Assembly: GCF_002368035.1 (NCBI RefSeq)
Contig: NZ_AP018222.1
Coordinates: 1,735,836 to 1,799,835 of the forward strand
DNA from: Nostoc linckia NIES-25
Lineage (GTDB): Bacteria > Cyanobacteriota > Cyanobacteriia > Cyanobacteriales > Nostocaceae
Reading direction: 5' to 3'
Length of the DNA stretch: 64,000 nt
Below, in pieces: positions 8,717 to 18,274 of this stretch. Numbering within the stretch: position 1 is the stretch's first letter; each line of letters opens with the position of its first letter. Made by a program: the position numbers and the translations under genes. The notes beneath the pieces were generated by a model. That model saw only the letters and a list, made by a program, of their open reading frames with translations. It ran no database searches and was not told the origin of the DNA.

Positions 8717-9038
8717 TCTTTCTAATTCTAGAAGATTCTTTTGTTGGTAGGGGTTTCAAGTGTTAGCAGTAATACGATTGTCAATATTTTTTTCGATTTC
8801 AAGTTGCCAGCAATTTAACTAAATAATTTCTTGCGTAAAAAATATAGCATATTTTTATTACAAGTATAGTTTAAATACTGAGACAAATAAAGCATGTATT
8901 AGGGGCATATATATGTTATCAGAGTAGTAAAAATTGCCATTTAATTCTATGAAGGACTGGCGACAGATAGCAACAATTATTGTAGATTTTATACTGGAAA
9001 TTCGTAATCCAAAATCGAAACCTAAAATCTAAAATGAA
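8717..9038. other. AT-rich divergent spacer
   Basis: A 322-base spacer between the 5' ends of the PedR-like regulator and the fructokinase gene. It is AT-rich and must contain both promoters, but no -35/-10 pair stands out clearly. No repeat or small gene is seen. Confidence 0.5.
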
Positions 9039-10016
9039 ATGAGCAATCCCCGTGTTTTATGCCTTGGTGAGATTTTGTTTGATTGTTTAGCCGATCGATT
9101 GGGGCTAAAGCTGGAAGAAGTGAAATCCTGGACTCCCTACCCAGGAGGGGCACCAGCTAATGTGGCCTGTGCTTTAGTCAAGTTGGGGACGCCAACGGCC
9201 TTTATTGGGGCTGTTGGCGAAGATGAACCAGGAAATGCACTGGTGAAGCTATTACAAGATGTGGGTGTAGAGACTACAGGGGTGCAACGCCATCCGACAG
9301 CACCAACACGGCAAGTTTATGTCACAAGGGATCTGTCTGGCGATCGCACTTTTGCTGGATTTGGTCAGTATGATACCTCTGAATTTGCTGATACTCGCCT
9401 CTCTGCCAAACAATTGCCAGATTCACTGTTTCAAGAAGCAGATTTTTTAGTTTTGGGCACCTTGGAGTTAGCTTATCCTGACAGCGAACAGGCAGTTTAC
9501 CGCGCCTTAGAACTAGCAGAACAATACGACCTGAAGATTGTGCTGGATGTTAACTGGCGTCCTGTATTTTGGCACGATCCAAACATCGCTCATCAAAAAA
9601 TTCCAGAATTATTTAATAAAGTCGATTTCCTCAAACTTTCCAAAGAAGAAGCCGAATGGCTATTTGAAACGGCAGATCCGGGAGCCATAACTTACCGTCT
9701 GGCTTCCATTGAGGGAGTATTAGTCACAGATGGAGAAAATGGTTGCACTTACTGTCTTGGTGAAAACGAAGGCAAATTACCCTCATTTTCCATTCCTGTA
9801 GTTGATACAACTGGTGCAGGAGATAGCTTTTTAGCAGGATTTATTCACCAACTGAGCCAGTATGGTATTCACAGCTTGCGGGATGCAGAAACGGCAAAAC
9901 GCATCGTTACCTATGCCAGTGCTGTTGGGGCACTGACTACCATTAAAGCAGGTGCGATCGCTTCTCAACCCACAGCGGCCGAAGTCGAAGCTTTTTTAGC
10001 CACAAATAAATTGTAG
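9039..10016 (+). CDS. PfkB-family carbohydrate kinase, probable fructokinase
   Basis: A ribokinase-fold sugar kinase of 325 residues that would phosphorylate fructose (or a related sugar) with ATP. The N-terminal substrate motif PGGAPANVACAL is near residues 32-43. The C-terminal anion-hole and catalytic motif DTTGAGDSF includes Asp262 as the likely base. Length and the LGEILFDCLAD opening match bacterial fructokinases best. Sugar specificity is inferred from this resemblance. It is transcribed away from the LuxR-type gene; no sucrose-degradation gene is adjacent. Confidence 0.88.
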   Translation: MSNPRVLCLGEILFDCLADRLGLKLEEVKSWTPYPGGAPANVACALVKLGTPTAFIGAVGEDEPGNALVKLLQDVGVETTGVQRHPTAPTRQVYVTRDLSGDRTFAGFGQYDTSEFADTRLSAKQLPDSLFQEADFLVLGTLELAYPDSEQAVYRALELAEQYDLKIVLDVNWRPVFWHDPNIAHQKIPELFNKVDFLKLSKEEAEWLFETADPGAITYRLASIEGVLVTDGENGCTYCLGENEGKLPSFSIPVVDTTGAGDSFLAGFIHQLSQYGIHSLRDAETAKRIVTYASAVGALTTIKAGAIASQPTAAEVEAFLATNKL

Positions 10017-10104
10017 GAATTAGCAAAACTAGTGGGAATATTAACTCATCAAAGTTGATATTCCTAGCTAGAAAATAGATTGAAATTTGAATTTGGAATT
10101 GATT

Positions 10105-10881
10105 ATGATAACCCAATTCAATCAAAGCAAAGCATCAAATCAACTCAGAATAACTTGGGAAGCCTTACCCAAAGACTTTCAACTAGAGGATGAACCAGTG
10201 GAGAATACAGGTCAGCCAATATTAGCTGGTGCTTTGCGTGAAAGTTTAGAAATTAGTGGTTTCATCCAACCCCAAATGTTAATCGCTTCCAACTTTGGAT
10301 TATGTGCAACTGTCAATGAGCAACTGGTCATTAAAGCACCAGATTGGGTGTATGTACCAACAGTGAAAGAAGTTATCAGCAATCGCAAAAGTTACACATC
10401 AATTTTAGAAGGTGAAATCCCACTAATTGTAATGGAATTTCTCTCTGATAGCGACGGGGGAGAATATTCTGTTAAGCGCACTTATCCACCAGGAAGATGG
10501 TTTTTTTACGAACAGATATTGCAAGTTCCTATTTACATAATTTTTGAGCCAAATGGCGGGTTATTGGAATATTATCAATTGGAAAATGGACGTTATGAAT
10601 TAAAGTTACCAGACGAAAATGGTCGTCATTTCGTAGATGCAATTGGCTTATTTTTGGGAACATGGCAAGGAACAAAAGAAGCTCATACTGGTTATTGGTT
10701 GCGTTGGTGGGATAAAGATGGGAATTTATTACCTTGGGCGGTGGAAAAAATTGAACAAGAACGCCAACGTGCCGAACAGGAACGCCAACGTGCCGAACAA
10801 GAACGCCAGCAAAAAGAAAGGCTAATTGCTTATTTGCAGTCGCAAGGTATTGACCCTAATAATTTACCTGCTTTGGAATAG
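10105..10881 (+). CDS. Uma2 family (DUF820) protein with coiled-coil tail
   Basis: A 258-residue member of the Uma2 family, which is very expanded in cyanobacteria and has a PD-(D/E)xK nuclease-like fold. The central block IVMEFLSDSDGGEYSVKR is where family members carry Glu and Lys active-site residues. The end holds repeated QERQRAE units, a short charged coiled coil, then LIAYLQSQGIDPNNLP, a tail common in this family. The ATG at 10105 is preferred to the TTG at 10087. A physiological role for these proteins is not established. A second, unrelated-length Uma2 gene is at 19228-19788. Confidence 0.85.
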   Translation: MITQFNQSKASNQLRITWEALPKDFQLEDEPVENTGQPILAGALRESLEISGFIQPQMLIASNFGLCATVNEQLVIKAPDWVYVPTVKEVISNRKSYTSILEGEIPLIVMEFLSDSDGGEYSVKRTYPPGRWFFYEQILQVPIYIIFEPNGGLLEYYQLENGRYELKLPDENGRHFVDAIGLFLGTWQGTKEAHTGYWLRWWDKDGNLLPWAVEKIEQERQRAEQERQRAEQERQQKERLIAYLQSQGIDPNNLPALE

Positions 10882-10952
10882 AAATATTGTTAGGTTGTTA
10901 ACTGTTGACTGTTGACGGTTAACCTTCGTGTTAAGGCTATTTAGCCCTAGAA

Positions 10953-11020
10953 GATCCCCCCAACCCCCCTTAAAAAGGGGGGCTTTGTTCTCTCCTTAAA
11001 AAGGAGGGTTAGGGAGGATC
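10953..11020. repeat. gatcccccc/ggggatc hairpin repeat
   Basis: Opens with gatccccccaacccccctt, has aaaaagggggg as its inner return, and ends ttagggaggatc. The same unit is found at 27785-27863, 27908-28036 and 58208-58293. It can fold into a long hairpin. The rest of the 10882-11103 spacer contains copies of the gttaactgttgactgttgac motif. Confidence 0.85.
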
Positions 11021-11103
11021 GAATTTTAAGTGAAGTGTATTGAGATATAAACTATAAAACTAACGTTTAATTAGCACCAAAATTATATTCATTCACAGAT
11101 TTA

Positions 11104-11769
11104 TCACCGCTGCCATAAAGCATCAACAGTTACGAATTCATAGCCTTGTTGTAGCAATTGAGGAATGAGAATTTTGATTGTGGCAGCAACATCTTGTCCG
11201 CCACAAACACCATCGTGTAAGACAATCAACGAACCATTTTTGACTTGCTGCATAACTCGCTTTACCACAGTGTTGACGCCTGGTCGTACCCAATCTTCTG
11301 GTACAACACTCCACATTACCGGGCGGTAATTCCACTGTGAAAATAACTTTAAAGTAGTAGGTGTAAATAAACCATTTGGGGGGCGGACATCCCGTACTTG
11401 TTCGGGTTGCAGATTGCAAGCATTGTAGATGGCAACTTGGGTTTTTTCTAAACTCTGCTTGAGTTCATTTGGTGAAAGCATGGGAAAAGAGCGATGATCG
11501 TAACCATGCAATGCGATCCAGTGTCCGCGATCGCTAACAGCTTTAGCAACACCTGGCGAACGGTTGACGCAAACACCCAACCAAAAAAAACTCGCTGTAA
11601 TTTTGTATCGATCTAAAACTGCTAACACTTCCGGTGTATATTGCGGATGAGGGCCATCATCAAATGTCAAGGCGATCGCTTTTTTATGGGGATTTCCCAT
11701 CCAAAGACAATTGGGAAAACTTGGCTGAAGAATGCGGTAAAAAATCGGGAACAGAGGAGCTAGTTGCAT
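11104..11769 (-). CDS. polysaccharide deacetylase family protein (NodB domain)
   Basis: Removes N- or O-acetyl groups from chitin-like, peptidoglycan or exopolysaccharide substrates in this family. NodB motifs are present: TFDDGP (Asp37 and Asp38 from the chosen start), the metal-binding HGYDH, RPPNGLF, and the C-terminal VLHDG. At 221 residues it is a bare catalytic domain behind a short hydrophobic N-terminus (LFPIFYRILQ). The open frame extends to 11949, but the extra 60 residues include a translated gttgactgttaaccgtc repeat and a basic, low-information stretch, so the ATG 11767-11769 is preferred. The substrate is unknown. Confidence 0.87.
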   Translation of the reverse strand: MQLAPLFPIFYRILQPSFPNCLWMGNPHKKAIALTFDDGPHPQYTPEVLAVLDRYKITASFFWLGVCVNRSPGVAKAVSDRGHWIALHGYDHRSFPMLSPNELKQSLEKTQVAIYNACNLQPEQVRDVRPPNGLFTPTTLKLFSQWNYRPVMWSVVPEDWVRPGVNTVVKRVMQQVKNGSLIVLHDGVCGGQDVAATIKILIPQLLQQGYEFVTVDALWQR

Positions 11770-12050
11770 TTTGCGTTTTTTTGCTGCTGAAAACTTTTTG
11801 TAGGTGTTGCTGGCGAAATTGCGATGTCTGCGACCGGCTACGCCTAAACTTCTGGCAATAAAGCATATTTGGTTAAATGGTAGTCTATAAAAACTCGAAG
11901 CGTAGGAGTTTTTAGACTGTTGACTGTTAACCGTCAATATAAAATCCATAAGCTTACATTTGTAACAAAATCTGTAACAGCAATGCTATTTGAGCTAACA
12001 CTCGTCTAAATTGATGAGAAATCTACGGGGAATCCCTGAATTAACGGGTA

Positions 12051-12986
12051 ATGTTGCTCAAAGATATACGAGATTATCAAATTTTATTTCTCGGCTTGTT
12101 CCTAGTCTTGGGAATCGGTACGCGAGACTGGACACTGCGACCAGAATTGATTGCAGTAGCGATCGCCACAAGTCTTTCAACTCAATTGGTATTGTCATTT
12201 GTCATTGGTCGTTGGTCATTGGTCATTTGCAAAGGACAAACGACTAACGACAAAGGACAAATGACTAACGACAAAGCCCAAAGCTTAAATCTTCGCAGTG
12301 CTTTAATTACTTCTTTAGGATTGAGCTTGCTGTTGCGGGCTGACCATTGGACAACAATGGCAATAGCTGTAGCAAGTGCGATCGCCAGCAAATTTATTTT
12401 TCGAGTCGGCGAGAAGCATTTCTTTAATCCTGGCAATTTTGGCATTATTTGTGCCTTGATTTTCACCGGTGACGCTTGGGTTTCACCGGGACAGTGGGGT
12501 GAAGAGTGGTGGTATGGGCTAGTATTTGCCGGTACTGGGGGTATGGTTTTGCAACGAATTGGACGTTGGGACACCACAGCAGCTTTTTTGGGTGCGTATT
12601 CCCTACTAGAGGCAATTCGTAATTTATGGCTGGGTTGGACTTGGGATGTTTACTGGCACCGATTGATGAGCGGATCTTTACTGTTATTTGCTTTATTTAT
12701 GATCACCGATCCGCGATCGATCCCCAACTCTCGAATCGGGCGCGTAATTTGGGCAATCTGCATCGCCGGATTAACTTTTATCCTGCGAAATTATTTCTTT
12801 GTTTCCACCGCAGTTTTCTGGGCACTGTTTATCCTTGCACCATCGACCATCCTAATAGATTTTCTCTGGTCAGCACCAAGGTTTTCTTGGCAAACGGCAG
12901 ATGAAGAAAATCTAGCTTTAGCTTCCCAGGGTTTAGAAGATGACGAGAATTCTTATAACTCCTCACTCCTAACTCTTAACTCCTAA
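12051..12986 (+). CDS. RnfD/NqrB-like membrane protein
   Basis: A 311-residue polytopic membrane protein. The opening RDYQILFLGLFLVLGIGTRDW and the central SKFIFRVGEKHFFNPGNFG resemble the RnfD/NqrB family, flavin-bearing subunits of electron-transport complexes. About eight hydrophobic segments are visible. The conserved block LFALFMITDPRSIPNSRIGRV is typical of stand-alone cyanobacterial members. Residues 48-76 are a translated inverted repeat (TTNDKGQMTNDKAQ and similar) inserted between two helices. No other rnf or nqr genes are nearby, so a full Rnf complex is not implied. The DUF2330 gene follows closely on the same strand, and the two may be cotranscribed. Confidence 0.8.
   Translation: MLLKDIRDYQILFLGLFLVLGIGTRDWTLRPELIAVAIATSLSTQLVLSFVIGRWSLVICKGQTTNDKGQMTNDKAQSLNLRSALITSLGLSLLLRADHWTTMAIAVASAIASKFIFRVGEKHFFNPGNFGIICALIFTGDAWVSPGQWGEEWWYGLVFAGTGGMVLQRIGRWDTTAAFLGAYSLLEAIRNLWLGWTWDVYWHRLMSGSLLLFALFMITDPRSIPNSRIGRVIWAICIAGLTFILRNYFFVSTAVFWALFILAPSTILIDFLWSAPRFSWQTADEENLALASQGLEDDENSYNSSLLTLNS
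12192..12277. repeat. inverted repeat inserted in frame in the RnfD-like gene
   Basis: A left arm of gtcattggtc/gtcatttg units is followed by a right arm of gacaaatgactaacgac units. This gtcatt/aatgac repeat family is abundant in the spacers here (20500-20580, 26160-26215, 23260-23285). Its 86 bases are read through without a stop on the plus strand. Confidence 0.85.
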
Positions 12987-13022
12987 CTCCTTACTCTCAA
13001 CTTAAAAATGCAGAGGTATAAA

Positions 13023-14399
13023 ATGAAATTTTTGCGATTTTTGACGCCATTATTATTGGCAATTGTAGTTGTTTTGTCCTTTGCGCCGACAGCTTGGGCA
13101 TTTTGTGGATTTTATGTAGCGAAGGCTGATACAAAGCTGTATAACAAAGCATCTCAGGTGGTAATAGCGCGGTATGGCGATCGCACCGTCTTGACAATGG
13201 CAAACGATTTTCAAGGCGAAGTTAAAGATTTTGCAATGGTGGTGCCCGTACCAACGGTACTGCAAAAAGAGCAAGTCCGCGTCACTGAACCCAAAATTAT
13301 TGAACGTTTGGATGCTTTTAGTGCGCCGCGATTAGTGGAATATTTTGACTCAGATCCTTGTGCCCCGCTTTACGAGTATGACCGACCACAAGCAGCACCA
13401 GCACCAGCAGCAAGCAATGAGGCAGGTAGGGGTAGAGGTGATGCTAGTTTGGGTGTGACTGTAGAAGCACGTTTTAATGTCGGTGAATATGACATTGTAA
13501 TTCTCAGTGCTAAAGAATCTGGCGGACTGGAAACTTGGCTGCAACGCAATGGCTATAAGATTCCTAGAGGAGCAAAACAGTTACTTAAACCCTACATCCG
13601 CTCCTCGATGAAATTCTTTGTTGCAAAAGTCAACTTAGATAAATTCGAGAAATCTGGCTACCAGTACCTTCGGCCGCTACAAATTTCTTATCAGTCGCCC
13701 AGATTCATGCTGCCAATTCGTTTGGGCATGATTAATGCCACCACAGAACAAGATTTAATTGTTTACATCCTCTCACCCGAAGGACAGGCAGAAATCACTA
13801 ATTACCGAACGGTGAAAATCCCCTCCGATGCCAACATTCCTGTATTTGTGAAAAATGAATTTGGTGAATTTTACAAATCCATGTTTCAAACTGTCTACAC
13901 CAAAGAAGACAAGAAAGTTGGTTTTTTGGAATACGCTTGGGACATGAGCAATTGCGATCCCTGTTCTGCCGATCCCCTAACCCCAGAGGAACTTAAGCAA
14001 GCAGGCGTATTTTGGCTAGATAATAATTCTGAAACTAGTGTACCAGCGCCGCCGAACTTCCGTCGTCCGTTTCCTACAAGTAATGTGTTCATCTCCCGGT
14101 TGCATGTGCGCTACACTCGCGACAAATTCCCCGAAGACTTGATATTCCAACAAACAGGTAATCGCGATTCTTTCCAAGGGCGTTACGTTTTGCAACATCC
14201 CTTCCAAGGAGAACTCAAGTGTCAGGCGGGTAGAGAATATAAGCGTTCTTTACCCAAGCGTTTTGAACAAGAAGCGCAAACTCTAGCCAAACTCACCAAC
14301 TGGAATATCCAAGACATTCGCAACAAAATGAAACTGAGTGTAAGCAATCTGAGATTGTCTTGGTGGGAAAATTTCCTGTCTTGGTTTGGATTGTATTAA
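13023..14399 (+). CDS. DUF2330 domain exported protein
   Basis: A 458-residue protein with a clear signal peptide: basic MKFLR, hydrophobic core LLLAIVVVLSF, and AxA-type cleavage near APTAWAF. The mature N-terminus CGFYVAKADTKLYNKASQVV is the hallmark of DUF2330 proteins. Several Cys pairs (DPCAP, SNCDPCSADP) suggest disulfides in the periplasm. The end MKLSVSNLRLSWWENFLSWFGLY contains a short amphipathic or membrane-proximal helix. The ATG at 13023 has gaggt 6 bases upstream, while the ATG at 13008 has none. The family's function is unknown. It probably shares a transcript with the RnfD-like gene 36 bases upstream, a pairing that could be checked in other genomes. Confidence 0.85.
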   Translation: MKFLRFLTPLLLAIVVVLSFAPTAWAFCGFYVAKADTKLYNKASQVVIARYGDRTVLTMANDFQGEVKDFAMVVPVPTVLQKEQVRVTEPKIIERLDAFSAPRLVEYFDSDPCAPLYEYDRPQAAPAPAASNEAGRGRGDASLGVTVEARFNVGEYDIVILSAKESGGLETWLQRNGYKIPRGAKQLLKPYIRSSMKFFVAKVNLDKFEKSGYQYLRPLQISYQSPRFMLPIRLGMINATTEQDLIVYILSPEGQAEITNYRTVKIPSDANIPVFVKNEFGEFYKSMFQTVYTKEDKKVGFLEYAWDMSNCDPCSADPLTPEELKQAGVFWLDNNSETSVPAPPNFRRPFPTSNVFISRLHVRYTRDKFPEDLIFQQTGNRDSFQGRYVLQHPFQGELKCQAGREYKRSLPKRFEQEAQTLAKLTNWNIQDIRNKMKLSVSNLRLSWWENFLSWFGLY

Positions 14400-14459
14400 A
14401 AACATTGGATAAACGGGGAGTGTTGACAGAGGAGTTAAGAGTTATTCTGTTTATCTCCC

Positions 14460-14557
14460 TTGTCCCCCCATCTCCCACCACTCCCCATCTCCCACACCTC
14501 CCCCTCCCCCCATCTCCCCTGCCCCCCATCTCCCCATCCCCCCATCCCCCGCCCTAA
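14460..14557. repeat. C-rich low-complexity tract
   Basis: A run of ccccatctcccc variants in the 237-base spacer after the DUF2330 gene. No stable return arm and no gene are seen. Confidence 0.7.
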
Positions 14558-14636
14558 TTTATTGATGAAAGGTAATTTTCTAAGGTGTTGTTATAGGCAA
14601 TACTAAGATATTCTTGCTTTGTTCCTGAAAATTGTC

Positions 14637-15287
14637 ATGGTTCAATTCGATGAACAGCTACGCCGCTTAGTTACCGAAGCCTGTGGATACCCACCTGGAA
14701 GCCCTCAGCGTCAGAAGCTGCTCACACAGATTATTCGTTTGACGGCAAGTAGACTCTGGAGGGAAAGTACTCCCTATTATCAAGACGCACTACAACAAAC
14801 TTGGTTGTATTTCTGCCGTAATGTTTGTGAGGGTTTAACAGGTCAAAAATATGACCCCGCTTATGGTACTCCGATCACCTGGCTGAATGCTTACCTAAAA
14901 CGGAGGCTACAAGACTTTTACCTGAATCAAAACCGAGAACAAGCTACAACAGTCCCTCTTAGAATTCGTCAGTCTACATCTGGCGGAACAAGTGAAACCC
15001 TCGATCCTGTAGATAATCTGGCGGCTACGCCGGAAGCACCTCCAATTCTCGAAGACTTGGAGAACTGGGCAAAGGCAGATTCTGATGGAGAACTCCGCCG
15101 TACTTACATCAAAGGGCGTCCAGATGTGAATTGTCAGGTGTTAATTCTCAAACGGCTACCACCTGAAGTTAGCTGGAGGGAGTTGTCTGAGGAATTCGGG
15201 TTGTCAATTCCGACATTGAGCAGTTTTTATCAGCGTCAGTGTCTACCGCGTTTGCGTAAATTCGCAGAATCGGAGGGATTGTTATAG
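14637..15287 (+). CDS. sigma-70 family RNA polymerase sigma factor-like protein
   Basis: A 216-residue protein with sigma-like architecture. Residues 40-110 (YYQDALQQTWLYFCRNV... YLKRRLQDFYLNQNRE) resemble region 2, which contacts core polymerase and the -10 element. The last 45 residues (SWRELSEEFGLSIPTLSSFYQRQCLPRLRKF) form a region 4-type helix-turn-helix. Between them is a low-conservation linker with LDPVDNLAA. It starts at the ATG 14637; the open frame upstream uses TTG. The gene lies 216 bases upstream of a secreted TPR-CHAT gene on the same strand. The pairing suggests a specialised regulator, but its target promoter is not evident. Confidence 0.75.
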   Translation: MVQFDEQLRRLVTEACGYPPGSPQRQKLLTQIIRLTASRLWRESTPYYQDALQQTWLYFCRNVCEGLTGQKYDPAYGTPITWLNAYLKRRLQDFYLNQNREQATTVPLRIRQSTSGGTSETLDPVDNLAATPEAPPILEDLENWAKADSDGELRRTYIKGRPDVNCQVLILKRLPPEVSWRELSEEFGLSIPTLSSFYQRQCLPRLRKFAESEGLL

Positions 15288-15503
15288 GAATAGGGGAAGG
15301 CAGGAGGCAGAAGGCAGGAGGCAGGAGGATTTGACTTGTTTGTTCCATCCATAATGGAAGTGAGCGCGTCCGTAAATAGCTCTGATAAATAAGATTGTAG
15401 AAGCTCACAGATTGTCGATCCATGCAAGTGGTAACATTACCGTGGTAGTCTCAAGCACCTACAGTTAGTCCTGTTCGTCCCTAGTTATCACCTACCTCTT
15501 GCC

Positions 15504-18221
15504 ATGCCCATAACTCAAATAAGCAGACTTGCTGGTGCAAATTCTCTAAAAGTGAAAAGGCAAAAAGCAATACGTTTGTCTTTCTACTTCCTAATGGGTT
15601 TGTTATGTATTCTCAGTTCACCTGTGCTGGCAAAAGTTCCTAGTTCATTGGATTCTTCAGCGCAACTGCCAGTTAACAGTGCTACCTCAGTGGCTGTAGT
15701 TACCGATACCGCTTCATTGGTAGAACAAGGCAAAGTTTTATATGATGCTGGAAACTTTGCCCAGGCGGCAGAAGTTTTGGAAAAAGCTGTCCAGGCATAT
15801 CGGCAGCAAGGGGAGAATCTTAGATTAGCAGCGACATTGAGTAATCTCTCCCTAGCTTATCAGCAGCTGGGAAAATGGAATCAGGCACAGCAGGTAATTA
15901 CAGAAAGCTTAAATTTGCTCAAAGCAGAGGATAAAAACCCAAATCTGCAAATATTAGGCCAATCGCTAGACATCCAAGGTCGTCTGCAATTGGCAACGGG
16001 ACGACCGGAGGTAGCTTTAGCAACTTGGCAACAGACGGAAGAAATTTATCAAAAAGCAGATAATAAAAATGGTGTGGTACGATCGCTGATCAATCAAGCA
16101 CAAGCTTGGCAAGCTCAAGGATTTTACCCTCGTGCAATCAAAACTCTCGATAAAGTCAGTCAGACGCTAAAATGTCAACCCGATTCTATAGAAAAAACAG
16201 TGAGTTTGCGATCGCTTGGCGATGCCCTTTTGGTAATAGGCGATTTGAAAAAGTCACACGAAGTCTTAGAAGAAAGTCTCACAATTGCTCGCAACCTGCA
16301 ATCAAAGGCAAATATTAGCGCAAGTCTGTTCAGCTTGGGAAATAATGCCCTCAAACAACAGGATAAGCTCAAGGCGATCGGCTATTATCAACAAACGGTT
16401 GCAGTCTCTCCTTCACCCCTGACAAAAGTCCAAGCTCAACTCAATCACCTGGGCTTACTCATTGAAGACCAACAATGGCCAGAAGTTCAAACTCTTTTAC
16501 CAGCAATTCAATCTCAACTCGACCAACTCCCACCCAGCCGTGCTAGTATCTACGCCCGCGTTAACTATGCACAAAGTTTATCAAAAGTCAAGGATAATGT
16601 TGATTTCCAAACATTAACTAAAAATTTTTCTCCCCAACTCGTAACTCAGCAGGAGTTAGACGCCCCGCTACGGCTAACAGCATTCCTACTGGCTAGTGCT
16701 ATCGAGCAATCCCGAAGTTTAGGAGACAAGCGGGCAGAGGCCTATGCCTTTAAAAATTTAGGTGGTTTGTACGAACAAAGCAAACAGTTGTCAGAGGCGC
16801 AAAACTTAACTCTGCAAGGATTAGCTTTAGCACAGAGCAGCAATGCAGCAGAAATTACCTATGCTTTAGAGTGGCAGTTAGGTAGATTACTCTGGGCACA
16901 AAAAGATATTAATGGTGCGATCGCCGCTTATGATGCTGCTGTGGAAACTCTCCAGTCTCTCCGCAAAGATTTAGTAGTAAATAACGATGTAGTTAATCAA
17001 GATGTCCAATTCAAGTTTCGCGACAGCGTGGAACCCGTTTACCGACAGTCAGTAGAATTATTGCTGCAATTTCAACAAGGAAAACCAGACGAAACAATAT
17101 TAGAAAAAGCACGCCAGCGAATTGAAGCACTCCAGTTAGCAGAATTGGATGACTTCTTCCGCGAAGCTTGTCTGCAAGATCGGAAAATAGCCCTCGATAG
17201 AGTAGTAGACCGAGGAGAGAACCCCAGCGCTGCCATTCTCTATCCAATCATTCTTCCCGAAGAACTCCAGGTAATTGTCAAAATTCCCAAACAACGCCTG
17301 CGAAACTACACTACCAAGATTTCCCAAACGAAAGTAGAGGAACTTTTAGTAGATCTGCGAAGAAATCTTGTTAATCCTACTGCTACAAAAACTGTTGAAA
17401 TCCAGTCACGCCAAGTTTATAACTGGCTGCTCAAACCCATTGAATCAGAATTGCAAAAAAGTGGAATAAATACGCTAGTGTTTGTTCTAGACGGTGTATT
17501 ACGTAACATACCTATGTCTGCGCTCTATGATGGCAAAGAATACCTAATAGAGAAATATGCAGTTGCTCTGAGTGTGGGTCTGCAACTCCCAGACCCCAAA
17601 CCACTGGTAGGACAGAAGCTAGTAGCTCTCACCGCAGGATTGACTCAGCCTCCGCCAGGATTTTCCAAGTTTGCCCCATTACTTGGGATTAAATCTGAAT
17701 TTGACGGCATCGCCAAAGCTGGAGTTTCCACAACTAGTCTGCTCGATGGGGATTTTAAGAAAAAGAATTTAGAAACTGAAATCTCAGAGACTTCATTTAA
17801 CATAGTGCATTTGGCAACCCACGGTCAGTTTAGTTCTCGCCTTGAAGACACTTTTATTTTGGATTTTGATGGTCAGATTAACGTCAAAGATTTTGATACA
17901 CTCTTCCGGAATCAAAGTAAAAGCATAGTCGAACTATTAGTTTTGAGTGCTTGCCAAACAGCAACAGGAGATAGTCGTGCAGCACTTGGTCTAGCAGGAG
18001 CAGCGGTAAGAGCTGGCGCACGCAGCACCATCGCCTCACTCTGGCAAATTGATGATAAATCAACAGCGATGTTTGTTAGTGCCTTTTATAAACAACTCAA
18101 AAGTGGCAAAATTACTAAAGCCGAAGCAGTCCACCGTGCCCAGCTAAAACTCCTGAAACATCCTAACTATAAAGCACCAAGCTTTTGGTCTTCCTATGTG
18201 TTAATAGGCAATTGGTTATAA
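15504..18221 (+). CDS. secreted TPR-CHAT domain protein (caspase-like protease)
   Basis: A 905-residue protein with three parts. The N-terminus has a signal peptide (LSFYFLMGLLCILSSPVLA, cleavage near residue 47). Residues 75-500 are tetratricopeptide-like repeats, for example AATLSNLSLAYQQLGKWNQAQQ and AYAFKNLGGLYEQSKQLSEA. Residues 600-905 form a CHAT domain, the caspase-like clan CD peptidase found with TPRs: catalytic His773 in LATHGQF and Cys817 in SACQT, followed by GLAGAAVRAGARSTIASLW. Both residues are intact, so it should be active. The signal peptide implies periplasmic or surface location. Its substrate is unknown; the upstream sigma-like gene may control it. Confidence 0.92.
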   Translation: MPITQISRLAGANSLKVKRQKAIRLSFYFLMGLLCILSSPVLAKVPSSLDSSAQLPVNSATSVAVVTDTASLVEQGKVLYDAGNFAQAAEVLEKAVQAYRQQGENLRLAATLSNLSLAYQQLGKWNQAQQVITESLNLLKAEDKNPNLQILGQSLDIQGRLQLATGRPEVALATWQQTEEIYQKADNKNGVVRSLINQAQAWQAQGFYPRAIKTLDKVSQTLKCQPDSIEKTVSLRSLGDALLVIGDLKKSHEVLEESLTIARNLQSKANISASLFSLGNNALKQQDKLKAIGYYQQTVAVSPSPLTKVQAQLNHLGLLIEDQQWPEVQTLLPAIQSQLDQLPPSRASIYARVNYAQSLSKVKDNVDFQTLTKNFSPQLVTQQELDAPLRLTAFLLASAIEQSRSLGDKRAEAYAFKNLGGLYEQSKQLSEAQNLTLQGLALAQSSNAAEITYALEWQLGRLLWAQKDINGAIAAYDAAVETLQSLRKDLVVNNDVVNQDVQFKFRDSVEPVYRQSVELLLQFQQGKPDETILEKARQRIEALQLAELDDFFREACLQDRKIALDRVVDRGENPSAAILYPIILPEELQVIVKIPKQRLRNYTTKISQTKVEELLVDLRRNLVNPTATKTVEIQSRQVYNWLLKPIESELQKSGINTLVFVLDGVLRNIPMSALYDGKEYLIEKYAVALSVGLQLPDPKPLVGQKLVALTAGLTQPPPGFSKFAPLLGIKSEFDGIAKAGVSTTSLLDGDFKKKNLETEISETSFNIVHLATHGQFSSRLEDTFILDFDGQINVKDFDTLFRNQSKSIVELLVLSACQTATGDSRAALGLAGAAVRAGARSTIASLWQIDDKSTAMFVSAFYKQLKSGKITKAEAVHRAQLKLLKHPNYKAPSFWSSYVLIGNWL

Positions 18222-18274
18222 TTTCGGCGCAGAGAACAGACTTTCAACCCTGTTCTCTGCTACACAACAAAAAC

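Noticed and set aside
8361..8750. plus-strand 129-codon frame
   Set aside because: Antisense shadow of the LuxR-type gene.
11770..11949. 60-residue N-terminal extension of the polysaccharide deacetylase
   Set aside because: It includes a translated gttgactgttaacc repeat and lacks a signal peptide pattern; the internal ATG fits the family better.
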